Assembly (NCBI GenBank): GCA_021613375.1
Contig: CM038720.1
Coordinates: forward strand, 6,332,962-6,396,961
Source: Megaleporinus macrocephalus
Lineage: Eukaryota; Chordata; Actinopteri; Characiformes; Anostomidae
Length of the DNA stretch: 64,000 nucleotides
Direction: 5' to 3'
The first letter of the stretch is position 1. Every line of letters begins with the position of its first letter. The notes under the pieces are model-generated. The model worked only from the letters and a program-made list of their open reading frames with translations. It did not search any database and was not told the DNA's origin. Of this stretch, positions 37,785 to 47,999 are shown one piece after another. The translations under genes and the position numbers were made by a program.

Positions 37785-38068
37785 AGTCCGTTTGTGAAAT
37801 TTCTGCCCTGCTAGATCTGCCCTGGTCCACTGTAAGCACTATTATTGTGAAATGAAAACATGCAGGAGCAGCAACAGGCTCAGCCACGAAGCGCATACAG
37901 AAATGCACAGAGTTTGGTGGAGGAGGGATAATGGGCTGGGGCTATTTTTCAGGACAGGTTTCAGGTTTCAGTCAGAGGTGATAGAAAATTATCGAAAGAA
38001 AACAGTGTTTTGGAATGGGATGACCAAAAAGCTCATACAGGTGTGAAGGTCAGGTGTCCACATACACA
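37785..38068 (+). pseudogene. Tc1-like element relic, internally deleted
   Basis: The stretch GGTCCACTGTAAGCACTATT...GTGAAATGAAAACATGCAGG...CAGCCACGAAGCG is the 5' transposase region of a widespread fish Tc1-like element. It then jumps to CAGAGTTTGGTGGAGGAGGG, where the frame reads EFGGGGIMGWGYFSG, the glycine-rich block near the centre of Tc1 transposases. It ends GGTCAGGTGTCCACATACAC, the 3' terminal region. Most of the gene is deleted, and the 12-bp minisatellite starts at its right end. Confidence 0.7.
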
Positions 38069-38075
38069 TACAGTG

Positions 38076-38965
38076 TTACTATAAGTGTTACTATCAGTAT
38101 TAATATCAATGTTACTATAAGTGTTACTATCAGTATTACTATCAGTGTTACTATAATTGTTGATATAAGTGTTACTATAATTGTTACTATAAGCTTTACT
38201 ATTGATGTTAATCTAAGTGTTACTATCAGTGTTACTATAAGTGGTACTATCAGTGTTAATATTAGTGTTAATATAAGTGTTACTATCAGTGTTAATATTA
38301 GTGTTAATATTAGTGTTAATATAAGTGGTACTATAAGTGTTACTATGAGTGTTAATATAAGTGGTACTATAAGTGATACTATAAGTGTTACTATCAGTGT
38401 TAATATTAGTGTTAATATAAGTGGTACTATAAGTGTTACTATGAGTGTTAATATAAGTGATACTATAAGTGTTACTATCAGTGTTACTATCAGTGTTAAT
38501 ATTAGTGTTAATATAAGTGGTACTATCAGTGTTACTATCAGTGTTAATATTAGTGTTAATATAAGTGGTACTATCAGTGTTACTATCAGTGTTAATATAA
38601 GTGTTAATAAGTGTTACTATCAGTGTTAATATTAGTGTTAATATAAGTGTTAATATAAGTGTTACTATAAGTGGTACTATCAGTGTTACTATCAGTGTTA
38701 ATATTAGTGTTAATATAAGTGTTAATATAAGTGTTACTATCAGTGTTAATATAAGTGTTAATATAAGTGTTACTATCAGTGTTACTATCAGTGTTACTAT
38801 CAGTGTTAATATTAGTGTTAATATAAGTGGTACTATCAGTGTTACTATCAGTGTTACTATCAGTGTTAATATTAGTGTTAATATAAGTGGTACTATCAGT
38901 GTTACTATCAGTGTTAATATTAGTGTTAATTTAAGTGGTACTATTAGTGTTACTATCAGTGTTGA
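38076..38965. repeat. 12-bp minisatellite (about 74 units)
   Basis: The units are AGTGTTACTATC, AGTGTTAATATA, AGTGTTAATATT and AGTGGTACTATA in mixed order. Because the period is divisible by three and the unit lacks stops in one frame, it yields open frames (38054-38629, 38601-38975) of Ser-Val-Thr-Ile / Ser-Val-Asn-Ile repeats. These have no start context or homologous flank and are not considered genes. Confidence 0.95.
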
Positions 38966-39786
38966 AAAATGTTAATTCTCCATGTTATACAACTTCAAAT
39001 GTTAAAATCCAAAGGGAATAAATGGTGAGGTTATTGAATGTTTGCATTATATTTATCGCAATATTTTATTTCAATTTAAAACAACTCCTTTTTCCACTAC
39101 TTACCGCTATGGTACTGTATTGCTTCTGCGTACCCAAAAAATATTTCTTTAAAATTGATTTAAATAATGTTTACTTGGTCTATTTTATGAACAAAAAAAC
39201 GCCATCCTAACCAACTGCCATCATAACGTGTATCTTAAAAAAGACTAAAAAATGTATTACATTTATATCAATTATTTTACCCTCTTAACTTCCTCCCTCT
39301 CACTGCAGGCTATACTGAGCATTAGGTCTTAACTACATACTATATTATCTCCAACACTTAATGCTCAGCTAATTGTGGACTAATAATTCTGAAGCTCTAC
39401 CGGCCAGTTAATCAAGGTTAATCATGAGCGTTTGACTCCTGTAACCAGGCGTATTGTGTTAGAGAACTGTGGCTGAGAGCTGCGGCACGGTTTGCACCTC
39501 TACACTAAATTACACTTTGCTTTGGGCAGTTAAGAGCCTGTTCTAATAAAAATGGATCTTCTATACAATATATCAATTACATAGCTTGACCTTTTAACCC
39601 TGCTTGAAATAGCAGGCGGAACATACGACTAATTGTGGAGTAAATGAGCTGAACATTCTGATTACATGATGCTCAATTACGGTGGAGAATAATGTTATAC
39701 TGTGTTGCACCGCACGCTTCAGGGAAGGACTTCTAACAGTGTTTACAGAAGTTAGAGAAACATGCAGCAAAGACTTTATTACCGTA
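38966..39786. other. Intronic unique sequence
   Basis: No gene recognised. The block 39310-39720 (TTAATCAAGGTTAATCATGA and neighbours) is complex and might be conserved noncoding DNA; this cannot be judged without an alignment. Confidence 0.35.
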
Positions 39787-39838
39787 TGTCAAATGAGTTT
39801 CAAGTTTATTGGTCATTTGCACATCATGTCGGAACCTA

Positions 39839-40360
39839 TACAACACCGCTCAAAGGTTTAGGATCACTTTAAATTTGAATTTCATACAATTTTCATGCAA
39901 TTCACAAACAATATTGTTCATTTGACAATTAATGTAAGTGTATCAGATGATTTTTAAAGAATAAAAATGTTTGTATTAAAGTCTATTTTTGTATAGAGGC
40001 TTATTTTACATATAGTTCTATTATCAGTAATTCTCAGTCCTCTGTCTAAATCTCCTGGTACGACCACCAATCCAAGTTAAGGATGTTATTGGACTAATTG
40101 GTTGTTAGGACACTCTTGCTCAATTGTGATGCACAGCTGAAAAACATTCTACTAATAAGTGAGTATAAAAGGGAACAACATTCTAGGTTAGTTTAGTATC
40201 TGAAGATCAGCAGTTGATGGCTTGCTGACCGACTCAAAATGACCAGAAAGAAACAACTTTCTTTAGAGACCCGTCAGTCCATTGTTGTGTTAAAGAGAAG
40301 AAGATACTCCATTAAAACAAGAACATTTCACTGTGATCCCAAACTTTTTAGCGGTGTATA
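39839..40360 (+). mobile_element. Tc1-derived MITE, copy 2
   Basis: Inverse of copy 1 (10717-11239). Ends ACACCGCTCAAAGGTTTAGG and CCCAAACTTTTTAGCGGTGT. An ATG at 40239 begins MTRKKQLSLETRQSIVVLKR and then runs into the terminal repeat. It was inserted beside an inverted LINE 3' fragment (39790-39835), part of the same family as 14555-14599. Confidence 0.8.
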
Positions 40361-40362
40361 TA

Positions 40363-40396
<34 letters not shown>

Positions 40397-40544
40397 AAAA
40401 CATATATATATATCAAATAACTGAAACACATTAATAAACAAGATTATACAGAAAATATACAGTAGGAACGTATGTAGAAACTCTGCAGAGATCATTGTAT
40501 AGGCAGGTTAATCTGTGGCGATATATATATATATATATATATAT

Positions 40545-40882
40545 TGTCACGGCAGAGTAGCGGAGAGATGAGGTTTTAAAATAAACAATACTTTTAATTA
40601 AACGTAAACACAAACGATAAGGCAAACCGACGGAATACAAATACATAAAGACAACTATCCAGACACATCCAAAGACACCTATACAGACAATGACCAACAA
40701 AGACGGACGGCAAACACTGGGTATATATACACGGACTAACAAGAGGGAACAGGTGACGAGACTAAACATCAATGGGGAACAGGTGTGCGAGGCGGGGCAA
40801 GGGCGGAGACAAGGAGGACGTGACAAAACAGAAACACATGGACGGGACGTAAACAAAGGCACATGGACGAGCAGGCGTGACA
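40545..40882 (-). mobile_element. LTR-like or TIR-type insertion inside an (AT)n tract
   Basis: A 338-bp element: on the minus strand it begins TGTCACGCCTGCTCG and ends TCTGCCGTGACA, so the ends are TG...CA and also inverted (TGTCACG/CGTGACA). It has a TATA-like GTATATATAC at 40721-40730 and an AT-rich poly(A)-like region near the minus-strand 3' end. It lies within AT repeats, so target duplications cannot be read. Solo LTR and non-autonomous DNA transposon are both possible. Confidence 0.55.
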
Positions 40883-40921
40883 AATATATATTTTAAGTGA
40901 CTTAGTAATATCGTCTGTATC

Positions 40922-40923
40922 AG

Positions 40924-41000
<77 letters not shown>
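40922..41000. repeat. (AT)n microsatellite
   Basis: About 78 bp of AT dinucleotides; shorter AT runs flank at 40370-40392 and 40520-40544. Confidence 0.95.
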
Positions 41001-41005
<5 letters not shown>

Positions 41006-41009
41006 GAAC

Positions 41010-41115
41010 AGTGGCCGACTGAAATGGTATTGGGGTCTCGCAGCTTCACAGCTTGTTCAGGAGCCTGACAGCCTGTGGGTAGAGACTGTTCATTAGCCGG
41101 GTTGTTCTGGCCGGG
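41010..41115. repeat. Possible old retroelement fragment
   Basis: The stretch CAGGAGCCTGACAGCCTGTG ... GCCGGGTTGTTCTGGCCGGG resembles a block seen in fish LINE 3' regions. It is short and diverged. Confidence 0.3.
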
Positions 41116-41876
41116 ATATATGAGTATAAATCAGTATGAATTTTGTATGCATTAGACTTTCACGTTCGTTTAGGTTCTGAATCCACAGGCTGGTGAAATG
41201 TGGTTGAATTCAGTAGCTGCCCACCGTGTCTTCATTAATGTAGAATGTTATGTAAGTAAAAATACTCCACGCCTGTGTGAATTTAGAGGCTATGACGTAT
41301 TAATATAAAGACTAATCAGAAACTGATTGTACAATATACAGCACAGTGTCAGTCGGAGTCCATTCATTTATTTAGTTTTAAGTTTTTAATTTATAAAGAC
41401 ACTTTTGATTCGATTAATATAAGACCATTTACAGGCAATTGGAATAATTGAAAGACGCAGGAGTTTCTTAAGCTTGAGTTTAAAAATGGGAAAGATGGTA
41501 GACGACCGAATCTGTCCACATCAGATACACAGCACCTAAAGGGGAGCTATAATTATTTTTATCTGTTTTCACCTCCCAATGAGCCCAGTGTGCTCTGATT
41601 GGTCAGCTCACCCACTCTGGTCAAGCTGAAAGTTCAGTAGATCCACCTCCACAAGCTACACTGAAGCAGGATGTTGGTCAGGTTGTACTGTTCAGCTGTC
41701 TATGTGCTGTATGAGGAAAGGTCAAGTTTACTGGTAGACAGCCAATTAGGACTGTGTTGCAAGATGATGTCACCATGTAACAGAGAAAAGTATTCAGGCA
41801 GCTGAGGAAAGCTCTTTCAGTGGGAGAGGGTTTCTCTATCTGGCATATAACTTTGGGCTTTAGAACTTGTACACAC
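41116..41876. other. Intronic unique sequence
   Basis: No gene or repeat recognised. Confidence 0.4.
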
Positions 41877-42300
41877 TAGGGGTGGGCGATATGGCCCTGC
41901 AATAATATCACGATATTTAATGGTATTTTTGTGATAATGATACTCTTGGCGATATGACAAAACATTAAATTAAAAAAAACTACTGCAACAAAATGAAAAT
42001 TAAATTTTATTATTGCATATGATATGATATGGCACACCCCTAACTGAGATATTAAAAATACAAGAATTTTTTTATCAGATTGTAATAGAAGTCAATGATC
42101 CAGAATGTCACGATACTAAATAATGCACTCCAGATATCTCCATATATCCAGGACAGAAGTAAAGTGAATGATACTGAACAGATAAAATCTGTCTCTAGTA
42201 GATATAGAATGGGAAATGAGAAAAGTGTGAATTTTTCTTTTTCTAAAAACAGTAAAAGTAGTACCTGATGTGATAATTAGTGATGGGTGATACGGCATGG
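41877..42300 (+). mobile_element. hAT-type MITE, family 1 copy 2 (right end decayed)
   Basis: It begins TAGGGGTGGGCGATATGGCC and aligns along its length, in opposite orientation, with the element at 4817-5333, sharing GATACTCTTGGCGATATGAC and GTGATAATTAGTGATGGGTG. The right terminal repeat is lost after about 42297, and an interior stretch of about 15 bp is absent relative to copy 1. Confidence 0.75.
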
Positions 42301-43515
42301 GTATAAGAAAACAAGTTTTCTTCAAAGCTTTTTCTTTTATTAGGAGAAACTCAAGATCTCCTCTTGCTTCAGATTTGAAATCATCCACGGTTGGACGTCT
42401 GGTTCCCATCACCACCCCTGTGAGCAATTAGGCTTCTCTTAAACGGAGTATTTCACACTAAAGAGCTCCGAATGAATTCAATTACGCTGATATGTTAACA
42501 AACGGCGAAATTCCCCTTTAAGACGAGCGCGGGAGGAAAAACATTAAGACGTACTCCTGCAAGCATGTAAGTGTTGTAAGTGTTTTACGCTTGTAGAGCT
42601 CCTCGTGACTTTCATCACAGTCACAGTCCTTTTAATAGAAAGCCAATTTCTTTTAATAGTTGGGTGATATTTGATTCAGTGCGAGCCAATTAATTTGTAC
42701 CGCGCATCCTCCGAGTGTAGAACGTGGAAAGCGGTAACGCGGCTCCTCTCCGGAACTCCGGAGACATTAAGTGTTTGCTTTAATTAATGATCAAAATGCA
42801 ATTAGTACTCGGCTGTAATGCGCTACTTTAGAAGTGAACACTGTTGGATAGGCACTTTGTGAGGGAAACAAGTAAACACACACATTAATTGAAGAACGGC
42901 GGCGCAGCGAAATGCAGAAAGCTGCTTGCCGACAAGAAGCCGCAGACTGTTGTGTTCTTGATGACGCAAGACTGAAGCGCCCGTCTTTCCGAACGAGGCA
43001 GGCGCCGTACAGTAGCATAGATGCTGCAATAACAGCAACACCGGTTGCTGAAGGACTGGGTCGTGTCTGCGGAGCTTTTCGATCCATTAAGTGATCGCGC
43101 TCGATTAAAAACGATTTATTATGATGTAGCTTTGCGCTGATTAGTTATCACTTTGCATGTAGATTTAATGTGTTTACAGTAAGGGAACTGTGCGCCGCCT
43201 AGTCTTCTCATGCTTTGCTGAAGTCTTTCAGAGGCTTGCTTGTTTATTCCTCTCCAGTAAAGTATTGCAGACTTTCTGAAAAGCCCATTTTTATTATTTG
43301 ACCTTTAAAAAAAAAAAAAAACTCTGGGTGTCACTGGAGTATTCCCCCACTCCTTTCTGAGCATCTCACTTTTACAGTCTTTCATAGAAAACCACTATCA
43401 CTCCAGACGAGGCATCTGTGTGCAGCTCACGGACTGTTTCCCCACTCATGAATTTGCTTATACACCCATCACTCATAATATTAAACCCACCTCCTTATAT
43501 ACACACCCACTGTCC

Positions 43516-43550
<35 letters not shown>

Positions 43551-43632
43551 TAGCACATACAGGAGCTCCACTTACAGACTGTAGTTCATCTGATTCTCTG
43601 TATACTTTATTACTCTGTTCTTTAATGATCAG
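42301..43632. other. Intronic unique sequence, candidate conserved noncoding DNA
   Basis: No gene recognised. The block 42430-43240 is repeat-free, with TCCGAATGAATTCAATTACG and TTAATTAATGATCAAAATGC type homeodomain-like AT cores. A (TA)n run lies at 43519-43546. Confidence 0.35.
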
Positions 43633-44049
43633 GACCCCCACAGGACCACCACAGAGCAGATACTATTAGGGAGGTGGATCATTCTCAGCACTGCAGTGAC
43701 ACTGACGTGGTGCTGGTGTGAGTGGAATTGACACAGCAGTTCTGTTGGACTGAGAATCGCCCACCAACCAAAACTATCCAGACAGCAGTGTCCTGTGGGC
43801 GGAGTCCTGTGTCCACTGATGAAGAACTAGAGGAACACAAACTGTGCAGCAGCAGATGAGCTACTGTCTCTGACTTTACATCTACAAGGTGGACCAGCAA
43901 GTAGTAGGAGTGTCTAATAGAGTGGACAGTGAGTGGACTGCTGGGTCGGATCCACTCACACCAGCACAACGCACACTAGCACACCACCACTACATCAGTG
44001 TCACTGCAGTACTGAGAATGACCCACCTCCCTGCTCTGTGGTGGTCCTA
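43633..44049. mobile_element. Fold-back element with ~54-bp inverted ends
   Basis: The left arm starts AGGACCACCACAGAGCAG and continues GGAGGTGGATCATTCTCAGC ACTGCAGTGACACTGA. The right arm is its inverse, ending GTCATTCTCAGT-complement and CTGCTCTGTGGTGGTCCT at 44049. The left arm carries an extra ATACTATTAG. The interior includes CAGCAGTGTCCTGTGGGC and ATGAGCTACTGTCTCTGACT, which I recognise as part of an abundant repeat of some fish genomes. No coding capacity. Confidence 0.75.
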
Positions 44050-44429
44050 TGGTTTATAATGGTAAACATTATGAACAACAAGGATAAAGTTATGTACACA
44101 CGCGCCAACCATAGACGTAATCGCCTTGGTAGGACTGATCGATGGGTAGGACAAAATGATAGAACACCGGCCGGTAGCTTAGCAACCAGCTAAACCACCG
44201 GTGACGTGCTGCAGTGGGCGGGAACAAGCCGTGACGCAGTCTCTCTCTAACTAGAGCGTCTCAGTAATCTGTTTTATGAGGAGAGATGAGGAGAGAACGC
44301 TGCTACTTACACAGCTGCTACCTAGACAGCCTACTTACACACTCACTAGGGTTTGAGACACACCCTCAGTTTACAAGGTCACAATTAACATTTTGATCCA
44401 TTAATATAGAATTCAGTCTGATATCGTCG
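44050..44429. other. Intronic unique sequence
   Basis: No gene recognised in this short stretch between the fold-back element and the splice-site-proximal MITE. Confidence 0.4.
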
Positions 44430-44633
44430 TTATCCAAAGAAAAAACATGAATACATCTCTATTTTTACATGTATCGATTCTTATTGTCTACTTTATTCAA
44501 ATGGAGCAGGTTCATGATGATGGACCAATAGAAATGCTCCATAATAGCTTGGAAAAAATTCTGGTTTCATTGACTTACATTGACAGTAAAGACTGCTTGT
44601 CATTTTGGAGAATACTTGTTTTTCTTTGGACAG
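44430..44633. mobile_element. Short MITE, TGTCCAAAGAAAAAC family, copy 2
   Basis: Inverted ends TATCCAAAGAAAAAACATG and ATACTTGTTTTTCTTTGGAC, with the shared interior CATTGACTTACATTGACAGT. Its right end lies only about 31 bp from the exon A donor site (44664), so it occupies the very start of the 25-kb intron. Confidence 0.75.
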
Positions 44634-44664
44634 TGGTCATATTCTGGAAGAGGGCCTCACTTAC

Positions 44665-44814
44665 CCGACAGGTCTCTGTTTACTCCCAGAGCGAGCCCGT
44701 CCTTCACCCACAGCACCATGCCATGGTACCCAGTGATGGCACATGGTAGAGTCACAGGCTGCCCCGCCACCACCACCACATCGTGAGGCTGCTGCACCAG
44801 CATGGCGCACAGTC
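44665..44814 (-). CDS. kirrel3: kirrel3-like exon A, first half of Ig domain 1 (internal exon)
   Basis: Seen: read on the minus strand, this 150-nt stretch is open and flanked by a good acceptor (pyrimidine-rich tract ending TTTCAG at 44820-44815) and a consensus donor (GTAAGT at 44664-44659). It begins with 2 nt of a split codon, has 49 codons, and ends with the first nt of the next split codon. The peptide contains [20 protein letters not shown], then a tryptophan in VLWVKDG and then [11 protein letters not shown]. This is the strand pattern of an N-terminal Ig domain with its first cysteine and core tryptophan. Family knowledge: Kirrel/Neph proteins are single-pass adhesion molecules with five Ig domains, acting at synapses, in olfactory wiring, muscle and kidney. 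The wording is closest to vertebrate KIRREL3 as I remember it, ahead of KIRREL1 and KIRREL2. Which teleost duplicate this is cannot be told. The second cysteine of the domain is on exon B. Confidence 0.9.
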
Positions 44815-45176
44815 CTGAAACACAGAGAGACACAGACGGTGAGAAAGACCGGCAGAGGAAGAAAGGTCAGTGATCGAAACTCCTACTCATCATCAAATAC
44901 ACTTTGACTACTTTTTAAAAGTTTCAGAAAACTTTCTGTTATTTGAAGATTTTGGGTTAAACAATAACACAGTCTCTGTCCACCGCGTCTGCTCCTCCGC
45001 GCAGGGCTCGGCAACAGAACCATATTTATAAATATTGTGAGAAGTGATGTCATTACCGTCTAACATGCTTTTCTGAGTGTAACGTTAAGAAACAGTGACC
45101 GAGAGATCGATTAATTTCTAACAGAGCATCATTAGTCCTGTTTCTACAGTACAGTGTGAAACCTTAAAGCTTAAAA
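44815..45176 (-). other. kirrel3: Intronic sequence upstream of exon A acceptor
   Basis: Contains the exon A polypyrimidine tract (minus strand CTTTCTCACCGTCTGTGTCT). No other feature recognised before the minisatellite. Confidence 0.5.
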
Positions 45177-47999
45177 CCCACCACTGTACTAACCACTACA
45201 CCACCATACTAACCACTACACCACCTTACTAACCACTACACCACCATACTAACCACTACACCACCATACTAACCACTACACCACCATACTAACCACTACA
45301 CCACCTTACTAACCACTACACCACCGTACTAACCACTACACCACCATACTAACCACTACACCACCATACTAACCACTACACTACCGTACTAACCACTACA
45401 CCACCGTACTAACCACTACACCACCATACTAACCACTACACCACCTTACTAACCACTACACCACCATACTAACCACTACACTACCGTACTAACCACTACA
45501 CCACCGTACTAACCACTACACCACCATACTAACCACTACACCACCTTACTAACCACTACACCACCTTACTAACCACTACACCACCATACTAACCACTACA
45601 CCACCGTACTAACCACTACACCACCATACTAACCACTACACCACCTTACTAACCACTACACCACCATACTAACCACTACACCACCATACTAACCACTACA
45701 CCACCATACTAACCACTACACCACCTTACTAACCACTACACCACCGTACTAACCACTACACCACCATACTAACCACTACACCACCATACTAACCACTACA
45801 CTACCGTACTAACCACTACACCACCGTACTAACCACTACACCACCATACTAACCACTACACCACCTTACTAACCACTACACCACCATACTAACCACTACA
45901 CTACCGTACTAACCACTACACCACCGTACTAACCACTACACCACCATACTAACCACTACACCACCTTACTAACCACTACACCACCTTACTAACCACTACA
46001 CCACCTTACTAACCACTACACCACCATACTAACCACTACACTACCGTACTAACCACTACACCACCGTACTAACCACTACACCACCATACTAACCACTACA
46101 CCACCTTACTAACCACTACACCACCGTACTAACCACTACACCACCGTACTAACCACTACACCACCTTACTAACCACTACACCACCTTACTAACCACTACA
46201 CCACCGTACTAATCACTACACCACCGTACTAACCACTACACCACCATACTAACCACTATACCACCATACTAACCACTACACCATCATACTAACCACTACA
46301 CCACCATACTAACCACTACACCATCATACTAACCACTACACCACCATACTAACCACTACACCACCTTACTAACCACTACACCACCATACTAACCACTACA
46401 CCACCATACTAACCACTACACCACCGTACTAACGACTACACCACCGTACTAACCACTACACCACTATACTAACCACTACACCACCGTACTAACCACTACA
46501 CCACCGTACTAACCACTACACCACCATACTAACCACTACACCACCTTACTAACCACTACACCACCATACTAACCACTACACCACCATACTAACCACTACA
46601 CTATCATACTAACTACTACACCACCATACTAACCACTACACCACCATACTAACCACTACACCACTATACTAACCACTACACCACTGTACTAACCACTACA
46701 CCACCGTACTAACCACTACACCACTGTACTAACCACTACACCACCATACTAACCACTACACCACCATACTAACATTACACCATCATACTAACCACTACAC
46801 CACCGTACTAACCACTACACCACCGTACTAACCACTACACCACCATACTAACCACTACACCACCGTACTAACCACTACACCACCGTACTAACCACTACAC
46901 CACTATACTAACCACTACACCACCATACTAACCACTACACCACCATACTAACCACTACACCACCATACTAACCACTACACCACCGTACTAACCACCACAC
47001 CACCATACTAACCACCACACCACCATACTAACCACTACACCACCTTACTAACCACTACACCACCATACTAACCACTACACCACCATACTACACCACCATA
47101 CTAACCACTACACCACCATAATAACCACTACACCACCATACTAACCACTACACCACCGTACTAATGACTACACCACCATACTAACCACTACACCACTATA
47201 CTAACCACTACACCACCGTACTAACCACTACACCACCATACTAACCACTACACCACCATACTAACCACTACACCACCTTACTAACCACTACACCACCATA
47301 CTAACCACTACACCACCATACTAACCACTACACTATCATACTAACCACTACACCACCATACTAACCACTACACCACCATACTAACCACTACACCACTATA
47401 CTAACCACTACACCACCGTACTAACCACTACACCACCGTACTAACCACTACACCACCATACTAACCACTACACCACCGTACTAACCACTACACCACCATA
47501 CTAACCACTACACCACCGTACTAACCACTACACCACTGTACTAACCACTACACCACCATACTAACCACTACACCACCGTACTAACCACTACACCACAATA
47601 CTGACCACTACACCACCATACTAACCACTACACCACCATACTAACCACTACACCACCGTACTAACCACTACACCACCGTACTAACCACTACACCACCATA
47701 CTAACCACTACACCACCCTACTAACCACTACACCACCACACTAACCACTACACCACCATACTAACCACTACACCACCGTACTAACCACTACACCACCGTA
47801 CTAACCACTACACCACCATACTAACCACTACACCACCGTACTAACCACTACACCACCGTACTAACCACTACACCACCATACTAACCACTACACCACCAAA
47901 CTAACCACTACACCACCCTACTAACCACTACACCACCATACTAACCACTACACCATCATACTAACCACTACACCACCATACTAACCACTACACCACTGT
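45177..47999 (-). repeat. 20-bp minisatellite, array 1 (about 141 units)
   Basis: The plus-strand unit is TACTAACCACTACACCACCA. Nearly all variation is at one position (CCACC followed by A, G or T before TACT) plus a CTACCG variant. The variant string repeats with a 420-bp (21-unit) higher-order period early in the array (45241 onward versus 45661 onward). On the minus strand each unit contains TGGTGTAGTGG, a match to the pol III A-box consensus TRGYNNANNGG, followed by TTAGTA as in tRNA D-loops. The same unit occurs inverted at 62080-64000. Confidence 0.97.

Larger units (their letters stand above)
19608..44664 (-). other. kirrel3: kirrel3-like intron between exons A and B (25,057 bp)
   Basis: The intron is bounded by GTAAGT at 44664-44659 and CAG at 19610-19608. 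It splits Ig domain 1 in phase 1. Roughly half is tandem repeat: two 67-bp arrays (20187-23604 and 24818-33470) and a 12-bp minisatellite (38076-38965). The remainder is MITEs, a SINE, a Tc1 relic, an LTR-like insertion and unique DNA. No additional exon of kirrel3 or another host gene was recognised inside it. Confidence 0.85.

Noticed and set aside
38054..38975. A 190-aa plus 124-aa repeat protein
   Set aside because: Product of a 12-bp tandem repeat without a supporting start region, splice signals or non-repeat domain.
44447..44786. Plus-strand genes over exon A
   Set aside because: These frames are shadows of the minus-strand kirrel3 exon and of the adjacent MITE.
45177..47999. Telomeric or centromeric repeat
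   Set aside because: The unit is not TTAGGG-like, and the array sits between unique intronic sequences within 400 bp of a coding exon.
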